Notes under the pieces: generated by a model | The model's database searches: none | What the model saw: the letters and a program-made list of their open reading frames with translations, nothing else | What the model was told of the DNA's origin: nothing | Position numbers and translations under genes: made by a program | Assembly: GCA_933228895.1 (NCBI GenBank) | Contig: OW121852.1 | Location: 124,987,544-125,051,543, forward strand | Source: Platycnemis pennipes | Lineage: Eukaryota > Arthropoda > Insecta > Odonata > Platycnemididae | Length of the DNA: 64,000 nt | Direction of reading: 5' to 3' | Shown here: piece by piece, positions 33,801 through 46,651 of the stretch | Position numbering within the stretch: the first letter of the stretch is position 1 | Layout of the letters: each line of letters opens with the position of its first letter

Positions 33801-34830
33801 GGGGCCCTATCACACAAAGGAGCATTGGAGAAAATCCAGACTACCTTTGCCATTCGGTTCTAAGATTCCAAGAGGTTTTGCTCACTACGACCTTACCATG
33901 GGAGCCTTTGAAGACAGGCTACCATGAAATATATCACCATCAGACAATGTTCTCATTCAGCCCTCAAAGGGCTAGACAATATGTGAAGGGGTACAGCACA
34001 ATTTGGCATACTCCAACATCTGTTTAAAAAAATGTGTATTTTTTGGAACTAAGCTGAAAAACATTTGAATAAACCAACAAGATTAAGAACGATTTCCAAC
34101 TTTTACTTGAAGACACCAATCAAGTTTTTGAGGCTTAAGAATGTTTAGAGCCCTATAATTATTGATGAGCACACAGTGCATGTTAGACCTAGAGGGCATG
34201 CAAGGAGAGGAGATGTTTCCCTACCACATCAACTGCAAGGTCCACCGTTGGCTGTAACTCTGCTTTCCATCGACGATCCCGCGTTGCACACGCATTAAAT
34301 TTAAGCACTTATTTCACTACCACTAAAATACACCAGAATGACCATGCACACACTACACACAACACAGGACACTTCACACCTGATGCAGCACTGATGGGAT
34401 GTCCTGGGTGTGCCAGGGATGCGAAGCAAATCACATGATGCATTGTAAATAATGATGAATGTAGAAGCAGACCTGCTGTATGTAGTGTGCTTGTAGTGAG
34501 CAAGTGGTTTGCAAAGAAGTATTCAAAATGATGACGCCTTATCAAAATCTGTGCTTCTGTACAGAATTGCAATATTCAAATGTTATTTCAATAAAAAAAG
34601 CATAAAACATTAAGAACTAGAAAGTTCTTTAAGTAATTACTTTACTTAAACGAAATACGAAAATTATTCATGTTAACTATGGAAGAGAAACAAGCTTAAT
34701 GCTACAAGAAAGATTAAAACCACAGGATGCCATTCGCTTGGCACTCCTAACCTGAGATCTGTTACTCATAATGCTAAATGTAAAAATGCACCATTGGTAT
34801 TTTGACAACGAACTTACAACTCAACTACTT
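30842..34830. other. Long unassigned stretch
   Basis: No gene recognised. Small frames at 32088-32370 overlap each other on both strands and look random. A less AT-rich block at 33560-33930 contains GGGCCCTATCA twice (about 33706 and 33803) and a 101-codon frame (33622-33927). It is probably an unclassified repeat. Confidence 0.4.
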
Positions 34831-37800
34831 CTTATTTCGGCTTTGCACTCCCATCCCAAATAGTTATAATTTATAATAAAAAAAAGCCTACCTCACGGTA
34901 TTTCGGCTTTGCATTCCTATCCCCACTAGTTATACTTAATAGTAAATTGCAAAAGCCTACCTCACGGTATTTCGGCTTTGCATTCCCATCCCCGCTACTT
35001 ATACTTAATAATAATTTGCAAAAGCCTACCTCACGGTATTTCGGCTTTGCATTCCCATCCCCGTTAGTTATACTTAATAGTAAATTGCAAAAGACTACCT
35101 CACGGTATTTCGGCTTTGCATTCCCATCCCAGCTACTTATACTTAATAATAATTTGCAAAAGCCTACCTCACGGTATTCAGGCTTTGCATTCCCATCCCC
35201 GCTAGTTATACATAATAGTAAATTGCAAAAGCCTACCTCACGGTATTTCGGCTTTGCATTCCCATCCCAGCTACTTATACTTAATAATAATTTGCAAAAG
35301 CCTACCTCACGGTATTTCGGCTTTGCAATCCCATCCCCGCTAGTTATACTTAATAGTAAATTGCAAAAGCCTACCTCACGGTATTTCGGCTTTGCATTCC
35401 CATCCCCGCTAGTTATACTTAATAGTAAATTGCAAAAGCCTACCTAACGGTATTTCGGCTTTGCATTTCCCATAGTTATACTTAATAATAATTTGCAAAA
35501 GCCTACCTCACGGTATTTCGGCTATGCATTCCCATCCCCGCTATTTATATTTAATAGTATATTGCAAAAGCCTACCTCACGGAATTTCGGCTTTGCATTC
35601 ACATCCCAGCTACTTAAGCCTACCTAACGGTATCTCGGCTTTGCATTCCCATCCCAGCTACTTATACTTAATAATAATTTGCAAAAGCCTACCTCACGGT
35701 ATTTCGGCTTTGCATTCCTATCCCCACTAGTTATACTTAATAGTAAATTGCAAAAGCCTACCTCACGGTATTTCGGCTTTGCATTCCCATCCCCGCTACT
35801 TATACTTAATAATAATTTGCAAAAGCCTACCTCACGGTATTTCGGCTTTGCATTCCCATCCCCGTTAGTTATACTTAATAGTAAATTGCAAAAGACTACC
35901 TCACGGTATTTCGGCTTTGCATTCCCATCCCAGCTACTTATACTTAATAATAATTTGCAAAAGCCTACCTCACGGTATTTCGGCTTTGCATTCCCATCCC
36001 CGCTATTTATATTTAATAGTATATTGCAAAAGCCTACCTCCCGGTATTTCGGCTTTGCATTCCCATCCCAGCTACTTATACTTAATAATAATTCGCAAAA
36101 GCCTACCTCACGGTATTTCGGCTTTGCATTCCCATCCCAGCTACTTATAGTTAATAGTAAATTGCAAAAGCCTATCTCACGGTATCTCGGCTTTGCATTC
36201 CCATCCCAGCTACTTATACTTAATAATAATTTGCAAAAGCCTACCTCACGGTATTTCGGCTTTGCAATCCCATCCCCGCTAGTTATACTTAATAGTAAAT
36301 TGCAAAAGCCTACCTCACGGTATTTCGGCTTTGCATTCCCATCCCCGCTACTTATACTTAATAATAATTTGCAAAAGCCTACCTCACGGTATTTCGGCTT
36401 TGCATTCCCATCCCCGCTACTTATACTTAATAATAATTTGCAAAAGCCTACCTCACGGTATTTCGGCTTTGCATTCCCATCCCAGCTACTTATACTTAAT
36501 AATAATTTGCAAAGGCCTACCTCATGGTATTTCGGCTTTGTATTCCCATCCCCGTTAGTTATACTTAATAGTAAATTGCAAAAGCCTACCTCACGGTATT
36601 TCGGCTTTGCATTCCCATCCCCGCTAGTTATACTTAATAGTAAATTGCAAAAGCCTACCTCACGGTATTTCGGCTTTGCATTCCCATCCCCGCTATTTAT
36701 AGTTAATAGTAAATTGCAAAAGCCTACCTCACGGTATTTCGGCTTTGCATTCCCATCCCCGCTATTTATATTTAATAGTATATTGCAAAAGCCTACCTCA
36801 CGGTATTTCGGCTTTGCATTCCCATCCCCGCTATTTATAGTTAATAATAATTTGCAAAAGCCTACCTCACGGTATTTCGGCTTTGCATTCCCATCCCCGC
36901 TAGTTATGCTTAATAGTATATTGCAAAAGCCTACCTCACTGTATTTCGGCTTTGCATTCCCATCCCAGCTACTTATACTTAATAATAATTTGCAAAAGCC
37001 TACCTCACGGTATTTCGGCTTTGCATTCCCATCCCCGCTAGTTATACTTAATAGTAAATTGCAAAAGCCTACCTCACGGTATTTCGGCTTTGCGTTCCCA
37101 TCCCCGCTAGTTATATTTAATAGTAAATTGCAAAAGCCTACCTCACGGTATTTCGGCTTTGCATTCCCATCCCCGCTAGTTATACTTAATAGTAAATTGC
37201 AAAAGCCTACCTCACGGTATTTCGGCTTTGCATTCCCATCCCCGCTATTTATAGTTAATAGTAAATTGCAAAAGCCTACCTCACGGTATTTCGGCTTTGC
37301 ATTCCCATCCCCGCTATTTATATTTAATAGTATATTGCAAAAGCCTACCTCACGGTATTTCGGCTTTGCATTCCCATCCCCGCTATTTATAGTAAATAAT
37401 AATTTGCAAAAGCCTACCTCACGGTATTTCGGCTTTGCATTCCCATCCCCGCTAGTTATACTTAATAGTATATTGCAAAAGCCTACCTCACTGTATTTCG
37501 GCTTTGCATTCCCATCCCAGCTACTTATACTTAATAATAATTTGCAAAAGCCTACCTCACGGTATTTCGGCTTTGCATTCCCATCCCCGCTAGTTATACT
37601 TAATAGTAAATTGCAAAAGCCTACCTCACGGTATTTCGGCTTTGCGTTCCCATCCCCGCTAGTTATATTTAATAGTAAATTGCAAAAGCCTATCTCACGG
37701 TATTTCGGCTTTGCATTCCCATCCCAGCTACTTATACTTAATAATAATTTGCAAAAGCCTACCTCAAGGTATTTCGGCTTTGCATTCCCATCCCAGCTAC

Positions 37801-39880
37801 TTATACTTAATAATAATTTGCAAAAGCCTACCTCACGGTATTTCGGCTTTGCATTCCCATCCCAGCTAATTATACTTAATAATAATTTGCAAAAGCCTAC
37901 CTCACGGTATTTCGGCTTTGCATTCCCAGCCCTGCTAGTTATACTTAATAGTAAATTACAAAAGCCTACCTCACGGTATTTCGGCTTTGCATTCCCATCC
38001 CAGCTACTTATACTTAATAATAATTTGCAAAAGCCTACCTCACGGTATTTCGGCTTTGCATTCCCATCCCAGCTACTTATACTTAATAATAATTTGCAAA
38101 AGCCTACCTCACGGTATTTCGGCTTTGCTTTCCTATCCCCACTAGTTATATTTAATAATAATTTGCAAAAGCCTACCTCACGGTATTTCGGCTTTGCATT
38201 CCCATCCCCGCTAGTTATATTTAATAGTAAATTGAAAAGCCTACCTCACGGTATTTCGGCTTTGCATTCCCATCCCAGCTACTTATATTTAATAGTAAAT
38301 TGCAAAAGCCTACCTCACGGTATTTCGGCTTTGCATTCCCATCCCCGCTACTTATACTTAATAATAATTTGCAAAAGCCTACCTCACGGTATTTCTGCTT
38401 TGCATTCCCATCCCCGCTAGTTATACTTAATAGTAAATTGCAAAAGACTACCTCACGGTATTTCGGCTTTGCATTCCCATCCCAGCTACTTATACTTAAT
38501 AGTAAATTGCAAAAGCCTACCTCACGGTATTTCGGCTTTGCATTCCCATCCCCGCTATTTATATTTAATAGTATATTGCAAAAGCCTACCTCACGGTATT
38601 TCGGCTTTGCATTCCCATCCCCGCTACTTATAGTTGAAAGTAAATTGCAAAAGCCTACCTCACGGTATTTCGGCTTTGCATTCCCATCCCCGCTATTTAT
38701 ATTTAATAGTATATTGCAAAAGCCTACCTCACGGTATTTCGGCTTTGCATTCCCATCCCCGCTATTTATAGTTGAAAGTAAATTGCAAAAGCCTACCTCA
38801 CGGTATTTCGGCTTTGCATTCACATCCCAGCTACTTATACTTAATAATAATTTGCAAAAGCCTACCTCACGGTATTTCGGCTTTGCATTCCCATCCCCGC
38901 TAGTTATACTTAATAGTAAATTGCAAAAGCCTACCTCATGGTATTTCGGCTTTGTATTCCCATCCCCGCTATTTATAGTTAATAGTAAATTGCAAAAGCC
39001 TACCTCACGGTATTTCGGCTTTGCATTCCCATCCCCGCTATTTATATTTAATAGTATATTGCAAAAGCCTACCTCACGGTATTTCGGCTTTGCATTCCCA
39101 TCCCAGCTAATTATAGTTAATAATAATTTGCAAAAGCCTACCTCACGGTATTTCGGCTTTGCATTCCCATCCCAGCTACTTATACTTAAAAACAATTTGC
39201 AAAAGCCTACCTCACGGTATTTCGGCTTTGCATTCCCATCCCCGCTACTTATACTTAATAATAATTTGCAAAAGCCTACCTCATGGTATTTCGGCTTTGC
39301 ATTCCCATCCCCGCTACTTATACTTAATAATAATTTGCAAAAGCCTACCTCATGGTATTTCGGCTTTGTATTCCCATCCCCGCTATTTATAGTTAATAGT
39401 AAATTGCAAAAGCCTACCTCACGGTATTTCGGCTTTGCATTCCCATCCCCGCTATTTATATTTAATAGTATATTGCAAAAGCTTACCTCACGGTATTTCG
39501 GATTTGCATTCCCATCCCAGCTAATTATAGTTAATAATAATTTGCAAAAGCCTACCTCACGGTATTTCGGCTTTGCATTCCCATCCCCGCTAGTTATACT
39601 TAATAGTATATTGCAAAAGCCTACCTCACGGTATTTCGGCTTTGCATTCCCATCCCAGCTACTTATACTTAATAATAATTTGCAAAAGCCTACCTCACGG
39701 TATTTCGGCTTTGCATTCCCATCCCCGCTAGTTATATTTAATAGTAAATTGCAGAAGCCTACTTCACGGTTTTTCGGCTTTGCATTCCCATCCCCGCTAG
39801 TTATGCTTAATAATAATTTCCAACAGCCTATTTCACGGCATTTCGGCTTTGCATTACCATCCCAACTTGTTATAGTTAGA
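34831..39880. repeat. 69-bp satellite array, about 73 units
   Basis: Units read AAAAGCCTACCTCACGGTAT, then TTCGGCTTTGCATTCCCATC, then a variable half (GTTATACTTAATAGTAAATTGC, CTTATACTTAATAATAATTTGC and other types). The period is 69 in nearly all units. Exceptions with deletions lie near 35470, 35610 and 38235. Because 69 is 23 codons, frames stay open for hundreds of codons on both strands, for example 35679-38420 plus and 39195-38221 minus. They have no initiation context or domain. The array contains higher-order duplications of 552 and 414 bases. Confidence 0.95.
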
Positions 39881-41086
39881 ATTCTAACTGTACAATCTTA
39901 CCACAGGGTAGTTTTCACTTTACAGTCCCAAACTGGACAGCGCTAACCTTATTGCTGAAAGCAAAACTATGCATGGTATTCTACTTGTCTTATTTATAAT
40001 TAGAATGTTAAAGTATTGGGACTATTGAATCCTTCTCTATTCTTTTTACAAAAGTCAATCCATCTAATACCAGAGTCAATCTGTGCCTACAGCATTTCTT
40101 TTGCGTAATGTGTTCTTTATATTCAACACATCTAATAAATTGTAGTAATTTTAATTTCACCACTGATTCAGAGAATGTTATTAGTACACTTAGGTTATCT
40201 AATTTGTTTTTTTTAAGGCAGATATCTGAATTTATGAATGTTCAAGTAAATTATGATGTATATGTATAATGTTGTAGTAAGTAGGTTTAGGTATTCAGTG
40301 GTGGTATAACGTCTGATGTCCCAGAAAAAAATTAAAGTACTCTATAACATACATTGTATTTCTATTCACAGTACACATCTTTCAAACTAACATTAAAATT
40401 CATTAGGAAATGATTTAAGTGCTTTACTCATAATATTATTAATATTATAGAAGCATTGAGAAAAGCATTAAGTTACATTGATGACCATGATTTCTCTTTG
40501 AATTAGACTATCTAATAAAATAGGCAGTATCTGATGACATCTCTAAAATGGCATCTCTAACACCATTTCTCACATGAGTTTATAGCAAATCAAATCACTT
40601 TTCCTGTTGGAAGATGCAAGATATTTTTTGAGGTATTATAAATTGCAAGGCAATGCTTGTTTTTACAGTGATCTATTCCGCTTGCAATTTTATGCCCAAT
40701 ACCTCTCACTGTAGCCAAATGAATTTACCCCTTAACTGCGTCAACTGCTTTTAAGCCTCGTGCCATATTTCCATCTATTGTGTGAAACACGTATATCAGT
40801 CAGAGGTTCCTACGTGCTGTTTCTTCTCTGCGCCAACTGCTTATTAGCGTCAGGCCTTCTTAGCATACACTGCTATCTATGTGGGTACTGCATGAACTTT
40901 TTGAACCTAAAATTTTCCTATGATATTGCATCAGAATATTTTTAATCTACCCCTGCTTCTTGAATCCAACAGTTCATTCAGTTATAGCATCTACAATTCG
41001 TGAACACGTTCGTCGTCAGAGAAAAATTCAACAGAGATAGAAAACATATTGGTTGGTTGAACACATTCACTGTGGGTACTGATTAA
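39881..41086. other. Unassigned
   Basis: AT-rich sequence with no recognised feature. The frame at 40760-40945 has hydrophobic stretches but no family resemblance. Confidence 0.4.
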
Positions 41087-41110
41087 AGCCCTACCCCTCA
41101 CAGTCCGGCG

Positions 41111-41288
41111 TGGCCCACCGGTGGATCACACCACCCATGCAAAAGGCTGAGTGTGACCCACCAGTGGGTCACAGTCCTTCCAAGCTTCTGGCCGCTGCCG
41201 AGGGATGGTGTTTGAAGCGGCAACACTCAAGCCTTTTCCTGAGATTAGTGGAAGGCTACATGCATTTGCGTGACCCACCGGTGGGTCA
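41111..41288. repeat. Three 18-bp palindromes at the piggyBac 5' end
   Basis: TGACCCACCGGTGGGTCA is perfect at 41271-41288, has one changed base at 41154-41171, and two changed bases at 41111-41128. They lie within the first 200 bases of the piggyBac element. They could be subterminal sites for the transposase; that is inference. Confidence 0.8.
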
Positions 41289-42338
41289 CGCCGCAGTGAA
41301 CGTGGTGAAAGCTCTAGTGATTTCGAGTATTTTAGTGACTCAAGTGACAATGAATTTTCCAATGTTGAGGAAACCCCTGCCTTTCCGGAGAATTTTCCTC
41401 AGGAGTGGGTATATCAAGGGGGATCTACGGGAGGCTTTTCCGTCGGATGCTTGTGGTATTTTGCATTCTGACTTCGGTGATAAACCCATACCAGACCCTG
41501 CTGGATCATCCATTCAGCGTGGATGTTTGTGAGTTGATTGCATCCAAAACAAATCGCTACGCGGCACAATGTGTCACCGAAAAAAAATCAAAAGGACTGA
41601 TGACATGCAGGAGCAGAGATTACGAGTGGGTTGATACAAACCCTGATGAGATAAGACTTGCACTTGCACTAATGATTTTGCAAGGAATAGTTCAAAAGCC
41701 CATAACAACTATGTTCTTCTCAATGGAACGTATGATTGAAACACCATTTTTAGGCAGGTAATGACTTGAGCATAGATTCCACCTAGTGCTAAAGTTTTTA
41801 CACTTCAACGATAATGAGAACTATGATGCTGAAGCATAGCCCAACCCTAGGCTTTATATAATAGAGCCAATTTTTGACTATTTGGTGCAAAAGTGGCAGG
41901 TAACCTACACCCCAGAAAAAATATTTGCATTGACGAAAGTTTGCTGTTATGGAAAGGCTGGAAAATTTATATCCCCAAAAAAAAAGGGCTCATTTTGGGA
42001 TGGAGTCTTTTCAGTTACATGAATCATCGGGATATGTGCATAATATGCTCGTGTACACAGGCAAAACAATCCCAGAAAAAGTGGGAGAGATTGATATAAA
42101 AACTTAGACAAGCCTTCTCAATTTGTTCTGACGCTAATGGACGGCATGCTTGATTGTGGGTATACAGGGGAAGAATAGTAATTGTCCATAAATACTAAGT
42201 TGTTTGACCTTTCAGCTGAGCATAAGACTGATGCTGTGGGAACAGATCGCATAAATAGGAAAGAGTTACCACCTGATATGAAAACAAAAAACTAGCTAGA
42301 GGAGAGTGTTCAACATGGCACCGAAGAAAATTTATGAT

Positions 42339-42544
42339 ATAAAAGATAAGTATTACATCAATATGTAGAGGAAGACAAGTCGACTGGAGGGCCCATTCTA
42401 ACCAATCTTGGTGTCGTTGACCCATGATGAAGCGCATTTTTATAAAAGATAAGTATTACGTCAATATGTAGAGGAAGACAAGTCGACTGGAGGGCCCATT
42501 CTAACCAATCTTGGTGTCGTTGACCCATGATGAAGCACATTTTT
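42339..42544. repeat. 103-bp tandem duplication inside piggyBac
   Basis: ATAAAAGATAAGTATTAC begins at 42339 and again at 42442. The two copies differ at only a few bases, so this is recent compared with the decay of the element. Confidence 0.9.
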
Positions 42545-42850
42545 AATTTCAGTAATTGCTTGGAAGATGGGACTTCCCACCATAGCACCACAAAATATGC
42601 CTCCACTGTAAAAACTTCAAGAAAAATACTGGTAAAATAAAGAGATATGTCCATGGCCCACAGAATTAGAGAAACTTTCATCTTATATAAAAAAGAACAT
42701 TCAGTATTCCACATTGGAATTTCAAGATTTAATGCACTTTGACCTAAGTGGGTGTTTCGACATCCACCAGCAGATGTCTGTGTGTGTATTGTGTCCTTTC
42801 AAGCTTTGCATGACAAATTAGAAGAAATATATTGAATGCATGACATGTGG

Positions 42851-43351
42851 AGCCTTGGTTGGATGTGACATCTTTTATAGTTAGCAATGTAGTGTATCAG
42901 ACCTATTTGTTTCAGACTGCGGCAACTGCCCTGGAAAGAGGACATGCTTTATGGACAATTGATCTGGAAAAGATAGCAGATGATTCTTCTAAGTTACATA
43001 TGCAACATGGGAGGACAATGAACTCTAAGAAAACAACACTGCAGAAGTTAAGGGAAATGAGGCTGAATAGCTATGTTTAGTGCTTCACTGTAAATAATTG
43101 AGAAATGGTAATTGGTTCTGCCCCAAGAAGTACAAGGGTGCAATGGCCAAGATTCAATTTATATCGTAGTAACATACTTTCAAAAGAAGACATCACGTAT
43201 TGCAGTTATAAGTGATGACAGACGACATGACTCGGCATATTCATTGTAGGCAATATGTAAACTCCAACAAAGCTGCAATCACATGCAGAAACACCAGCAT
43301 TATATCAGATGGTGCCCCTAATCATCTCAAAATTGTACCAACTGTTCAATC
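42851..43351. other. Unassigned
   Basis: The frame 42847-43080 has no recognised domain. It could be the remnant of another element between piggyBac and gypsy. Confidence 0.35.
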
Positions 43352-43536
43352 TGTTGTAGTGTACTAATGTGGTTGGTACCCCTGTGCTCCTCACATACCC
43401 CCTGGGAAGTGACGTATGTTAGTAGCTGTTAAGATTTACTATGTGTGAAAGTGTCTGGAATAAAATCTTGAAAGAATCCCAGTTACACTATTATTAATAA
43501 GTTAATTGACTAAATCTCTAAGTTTGAGATACAACA
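43352..43536 (+). repeat. 5' LTR of gypsy-like element 1
   Basis: It begins TGTTGTAG and ends ATACAACA directly before a primer-binding-like TGGCGCAGTCGTGTGGAG (43537). AATAAAATC lies inside as a likely polyA signal. The interior does not resemble the 3' LTR at 46486-46651, though the terminal octamers match. Confidence 0.6.
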
Positions 43537-43604
43537 TGGCGCAGTCGTGTGGAGTTCAATGACATTAGGTGCAAATAGAGGTGACACGTAAATATTGTGA
43601 AATC

Positions 43605-44200
43605 ATGCCGTGGATCTTCAGTGCAACCGTGAAAATGGCCAAGTACGTTAAACTACCGACAAGCGTGAATTTCAAAGGTCCCAGTGCCTACGCTGACTGG
43701 ACTAATTTTGTCTGGGAATCTGATAATTTCCTAGTAGCCACCAAGAGGGATGAAGAGTCTGACAAAGTAAAGATCGCCCTTTTATTAAATATGCTGGGAG
43801 GAAGTGCAATAGCCTGTTCTCTACTTTTCCGTTGACTGAGACATAAAAAGTCACTCAGCTGTTTTAAAAGCATTCGAGTCTTACGTTGCGCCCAAAATTA
43901 ATGAGACCTTAGAACGCTTTGTATTTAATCAGAGAGTTCAGGAAGAAAAGTTTTGAGCATTTCTTTGCTGACTGTAGGCGCCTCATTAAAAATTGTGGAT
44001 TCTTCAGATCTGAACCGCAGGAGGACTCCGTACTTCGTGATCGTTTACGGAGTACTAGATAAGACTGTGCAGGAGGCCCTGCTTACACTGGAGGATCTCT
44101 CTGGAGAAAGCGGCAGCCCACTGCAGAGCTGTAGAACAAAGTCGGAGGCAGGCGAAGCAGATCGGAAAAACAACGGCTGAGCCATAAGGTGGAGATTACC
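43605..44200 (+). pseudogene. Gypsy-like element 1, gag
   Basis: The first frame (43605-43835) reads KYVKLPTSVNFKGPSAYADW, then FLVATKRDEESDKVKIALLL, typical of the capsid region of arthropod Ty3/gypsy elements. After a shift, AVLKAFESYVAPKINETLE and FVFNQRVQEEKF continue the same region, followed by CRRLIKNCGF. Several frameshifts and stops occur, so no intact capsid can be made. Confidence 0.75.
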
Positions 44201-44211
44201 TCATCGAGGTT

Positions 44212-44625
44212 TTGCAGAAGAAGAGGGGGAATCACCGCTCTCGAAGTAATGTGGGCTCAATGGCAAGCCAAAGTGTGGGGAAAGCAGTGAAAAAGTCTCA
44301 TTGTAAAAGGTGCCAAACGAATCATGGCCCTCGAGAGTGTCCAGCATATGGAAGGAGGTGCACGAAGTGCGAACTAATCAACCACTTTGCTGTGGCATGC
44401 AGGGGGAGAAATGTACATCAAATCGATGAGGTAGAAACTGACTCCTTGTCAGATACATCGTCAGTGTCCTGCTATGCACTGTCTGTGAATTTGAGCGTTA
44501 ATTCGGTGGATGCTATTCGTGATCCCAATGAGTGGGTTGAAAAGGTGGAGATTGGTGGAAAAGTGTTTGCAATGAAGCTGGACATAGGTGCTCAAGTGAA
44601 CGTCCTGCCCATGCAGGCAATGTAG
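44212..44625 (+). pseudogene. Gypsy-like element 1, nucleocapsid and protease
   Basis: Two zinc-knuckle-like motifs lie near 44300-44400: CKRCQTNHGPREC and CTKCELINHFAVAC, the latter a proper CX2CX4HX4C. About 60 residues later comes the aspartic protease start FAMKLDIGAQVNVLP, in which the normal D(T/S)G is DIG, probably inactivating. The frame ends at 44625. Homologous linker sequence with stops continues to about 44930 (QLEAYGGIKIKPEG). Confidence 0.8.
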
Positions 44626-44936
44626 AAGTTAGAGAAAGTGTTAAAATTAAACCTACAAGCGTGCAACTTGAGGCATATGGTGGCATAAAAATTAAGCCTG
44701 AAGGCATCGCCACTCAGATGTAATTATAAACATGCTGAATGTTTCCTTGATTTTGTAATTGTTAACCATGACTTGCAACCCCCGTATGGGATTACCGGGC
44801 TGTGTATCTTTGAACTTTGTTAAAAGGGTATTTAATATTGACCAAATTTCAAAAAAAGAATTTCTTAAAATGTATATTTCTGTATTTAAGGGTCTGGGGT
44901 GTGTACCACAAAGGTGCAATATAGCAACATTAGAGA

Positions 44937-45740
44937 ATGTGCGAGAATGTGCAGCCGACATCAAGGCCACCTAGGAGGGTGCCTTCGGCTCTGAAAGAAA
45001 GGTTAAAGATGGAGTTGGAGAGGCTTCAGGCAAAGAAAATAATTTCTAGGATAAAAAGCCCGACAGGTAAAGAGTGGCTCAGTAACCTTGTTATTACTGA
45101 GAAACCGAATGGGGATTTGTGTCTTTGTCTTGACCCTGTTGACTTAAACAAGGTTATTGTTAGACAATATCACACGGTTCCAACTGTGAGTGACATAGCT
45201 GAGAAATTTAGTGGCAATAAACATTTCGGTGTATTTGATTTGAAAGAAGGGTTCCATCAGGTAAAATCAGATGAGGAGTCCTCCCTCAATTGTGCTTTCA
45301 CAAGTCCCTTTGGTTGCTTCAAATATCGAAGATTGCCATACTTTGCATAGCCATAAGGATTGCTTGTGCCTCTGAAATATTTCAGAGAATGGTGGAGCAA
45401 AATTTTGGTGATATTCCAGGTGAAATTATCTACATTGATGATATCTTGTGCATGGGTGATACAGAAATGGAGCATGATAAGGCTGTTGAACGAGTTTTTG
45501 AAAGAGCTAGGGCACTGAAAATAAAGTTCAATCCAGCAAAGTTGCAATATAAGGTGAAAGAAGTAAAATATGTGGGCATCTTTTTTCAGAGGCAGGGATG
45601 GAAATTAATCCTGAGATGGTGAAAGCACTTGTAAGCCTAGAATTCCCATCTAATGCGAAAGAATTGCAAAGGGCAATGGGAATGTTTAATTATGTGCGTA
45701 GTTTCATCCCAAACATGGCAACATTAACAAACTGCGCAAA
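44937..45740 (+). pseudogene. Gypsy-like element 1, reverse transcriptase
   Basis: RT motifs in order are LKERLKMELERLQAKKIISR, WLSNLVITEKPNGDLCLCLD, HTVPTVSDIAEKFSGNKHF, VFDLKEGFHQV and CAFTSPFGCFKYRRLP. After a frameshift near 45340 come EIFQRMVEQNFGDIPGEI and the catalytic YIDD (45431-45442). The connection segment LQRAMGMFNYVRSFIPNMA follows to about 45730. One tract per frame and at least two shifts mean it is inactive. Confidence 0.85.
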
Positions 45741-46370
45741 TTGCTAAAAGCAGGGACAGAATGGAAATGGCTCCCTTCCCACAGCCAGGAATTTCAGAAA
45801 TTGAAAGTGTGTCAACTGCCCCAGTTCTGGCATCATTTGATCCGTCTAAAAAAGTTACTATTCAGTGTGATGCCTCTTACATCTTAGTAACACCCCAAGG
45901 GGTAATATATCTCCAGCACAAATATTAATGTCTAGAAACTTGAGAACTAATATTCCATGTTCATCTAAAGCACTGAAGCCAGTTGTTAATTTAGAGAATG
46001 CCTAGCATAAAGGCAAGTAAATATAAGGTTAAGGGCTGGTATGACCAGCATACCAAACAGGTGAAGGGTTATAAAGAAGCGGATAGTATATTGATTCAAA
46101 AGCACCCTAGTTCTCTGTGGGCACCAGGGTTAATAACATCTCAGAAATGAGCCCAGGTCATACGAAATACTTGATCCCAATGGAAAAACATATAGGAGGA
46201 GTGCTATTCACCTGTTGCCTGATAAGGCTAATACACCACAGGTCTCAGATGGAGATGGACAACTCAAAACAGTGCCAGATATAAATGAGAGTCAATTTCT
46301 AAAGCAACTGGACAACTATTGTACCCGATCGGGTAGACAAGTGAAAGTCAATCCTAAATACCAAGACTAA
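45741..46370 (+). pseudogene. Gypsy-like element 1, RNase H stub and integrase C-terminus
   Basis: RNase H starts (VTIQCDASYI near 45855) but is lost. The sequence then jumps to an integrase C-terminal tail: YKVKGWYDQHTKQVKGYKEA, LLPDKANTPQVSDGDG and KQLDNYCTRSGRQVKVNPK, ending near 46370. The zinc-binding and DDE core of integrase are deleted, roughly 1.5 kb compared with a full element (inference). Confidence 0.75.
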
Positions 46371-46470
46371 AATTGGCAAAGTTATAATGGTTTCTAATTT
46401 GGTTAATTGAACATTACTGCTGGTGGTTATTTGTTCAGTAATAATTTTAATTGTTGTTTCTAATTTATTA

Positions 46471-46651
46471 AAAAAAAAGGGAAGATGTTGTATAAGCTTG
46501 TAACTCATCCCCGTAGATGCCATTCACCATCTACCGGCATTCGCCACTAATTTGTTATCACTGTACTGTCACTGTGTGTGTGAATAAAGGCAGTCAATGC
46601 GAGCCTCAAAGTGATCACAGCCTTTTCATTACCTCCTTTCCATATACAACA
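46471..46651 (+). repeat. Polypurine tract and 3' LTR of gypsy-like element 1
   Basis: AAAAAAAAGGGAAGA (46471-46485) is a polypurine tract. The LTR follows directly, from TGTTGTAT (46486) to ATACAACA (46651), 166 bp, with GAATAAAGG inside. No 5-bp direct repeat is seen between the bases before 43352 and those after 46651. Confidence 0.75.

Larger units (their letters stand above)
41087..42850 (+). pseudogene. Degenerate piggyBac transposase
   Basis: The left edge is TTAA (41083-41086) followed by AGCCCTACCCCTCAC. The frame at 41405-41761 has the N-terminal part of the DDE_Tnp_1_7 domain, including DVCELIASKTNRYA and WVDTNPDEIRLALALMILQG. After shifts come HFNDNENYDAEA, then ENICIDESLLLWKGWK, holding the first catalytic Asp (41920-41960), then VLTLMDGML and TDAVGTDRINRKELPPDM (to about 42290). 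At least four frameshifts or stops are present. No right terminus was found. The copy is dead and partly rearranged by a 103-bp duplication. Confidence 0.8.

Noticed and set aside
35679..38420. 913-codon ORF (and 548- and 324-codon ORFs nearby) as a real repeat protein
   Set aside because: It is the 69-bp satellite read in frame. The opposite strand is equally open, frames break wherever a unit has an indel, and there is no promoter, signal peptide or splice context.
34831..39880. CRISPR-like array
   Set aside because: The units are contiguous variants of one 69-bp sequence with no unique spacers, in eukaryotic DNA without cas genes.
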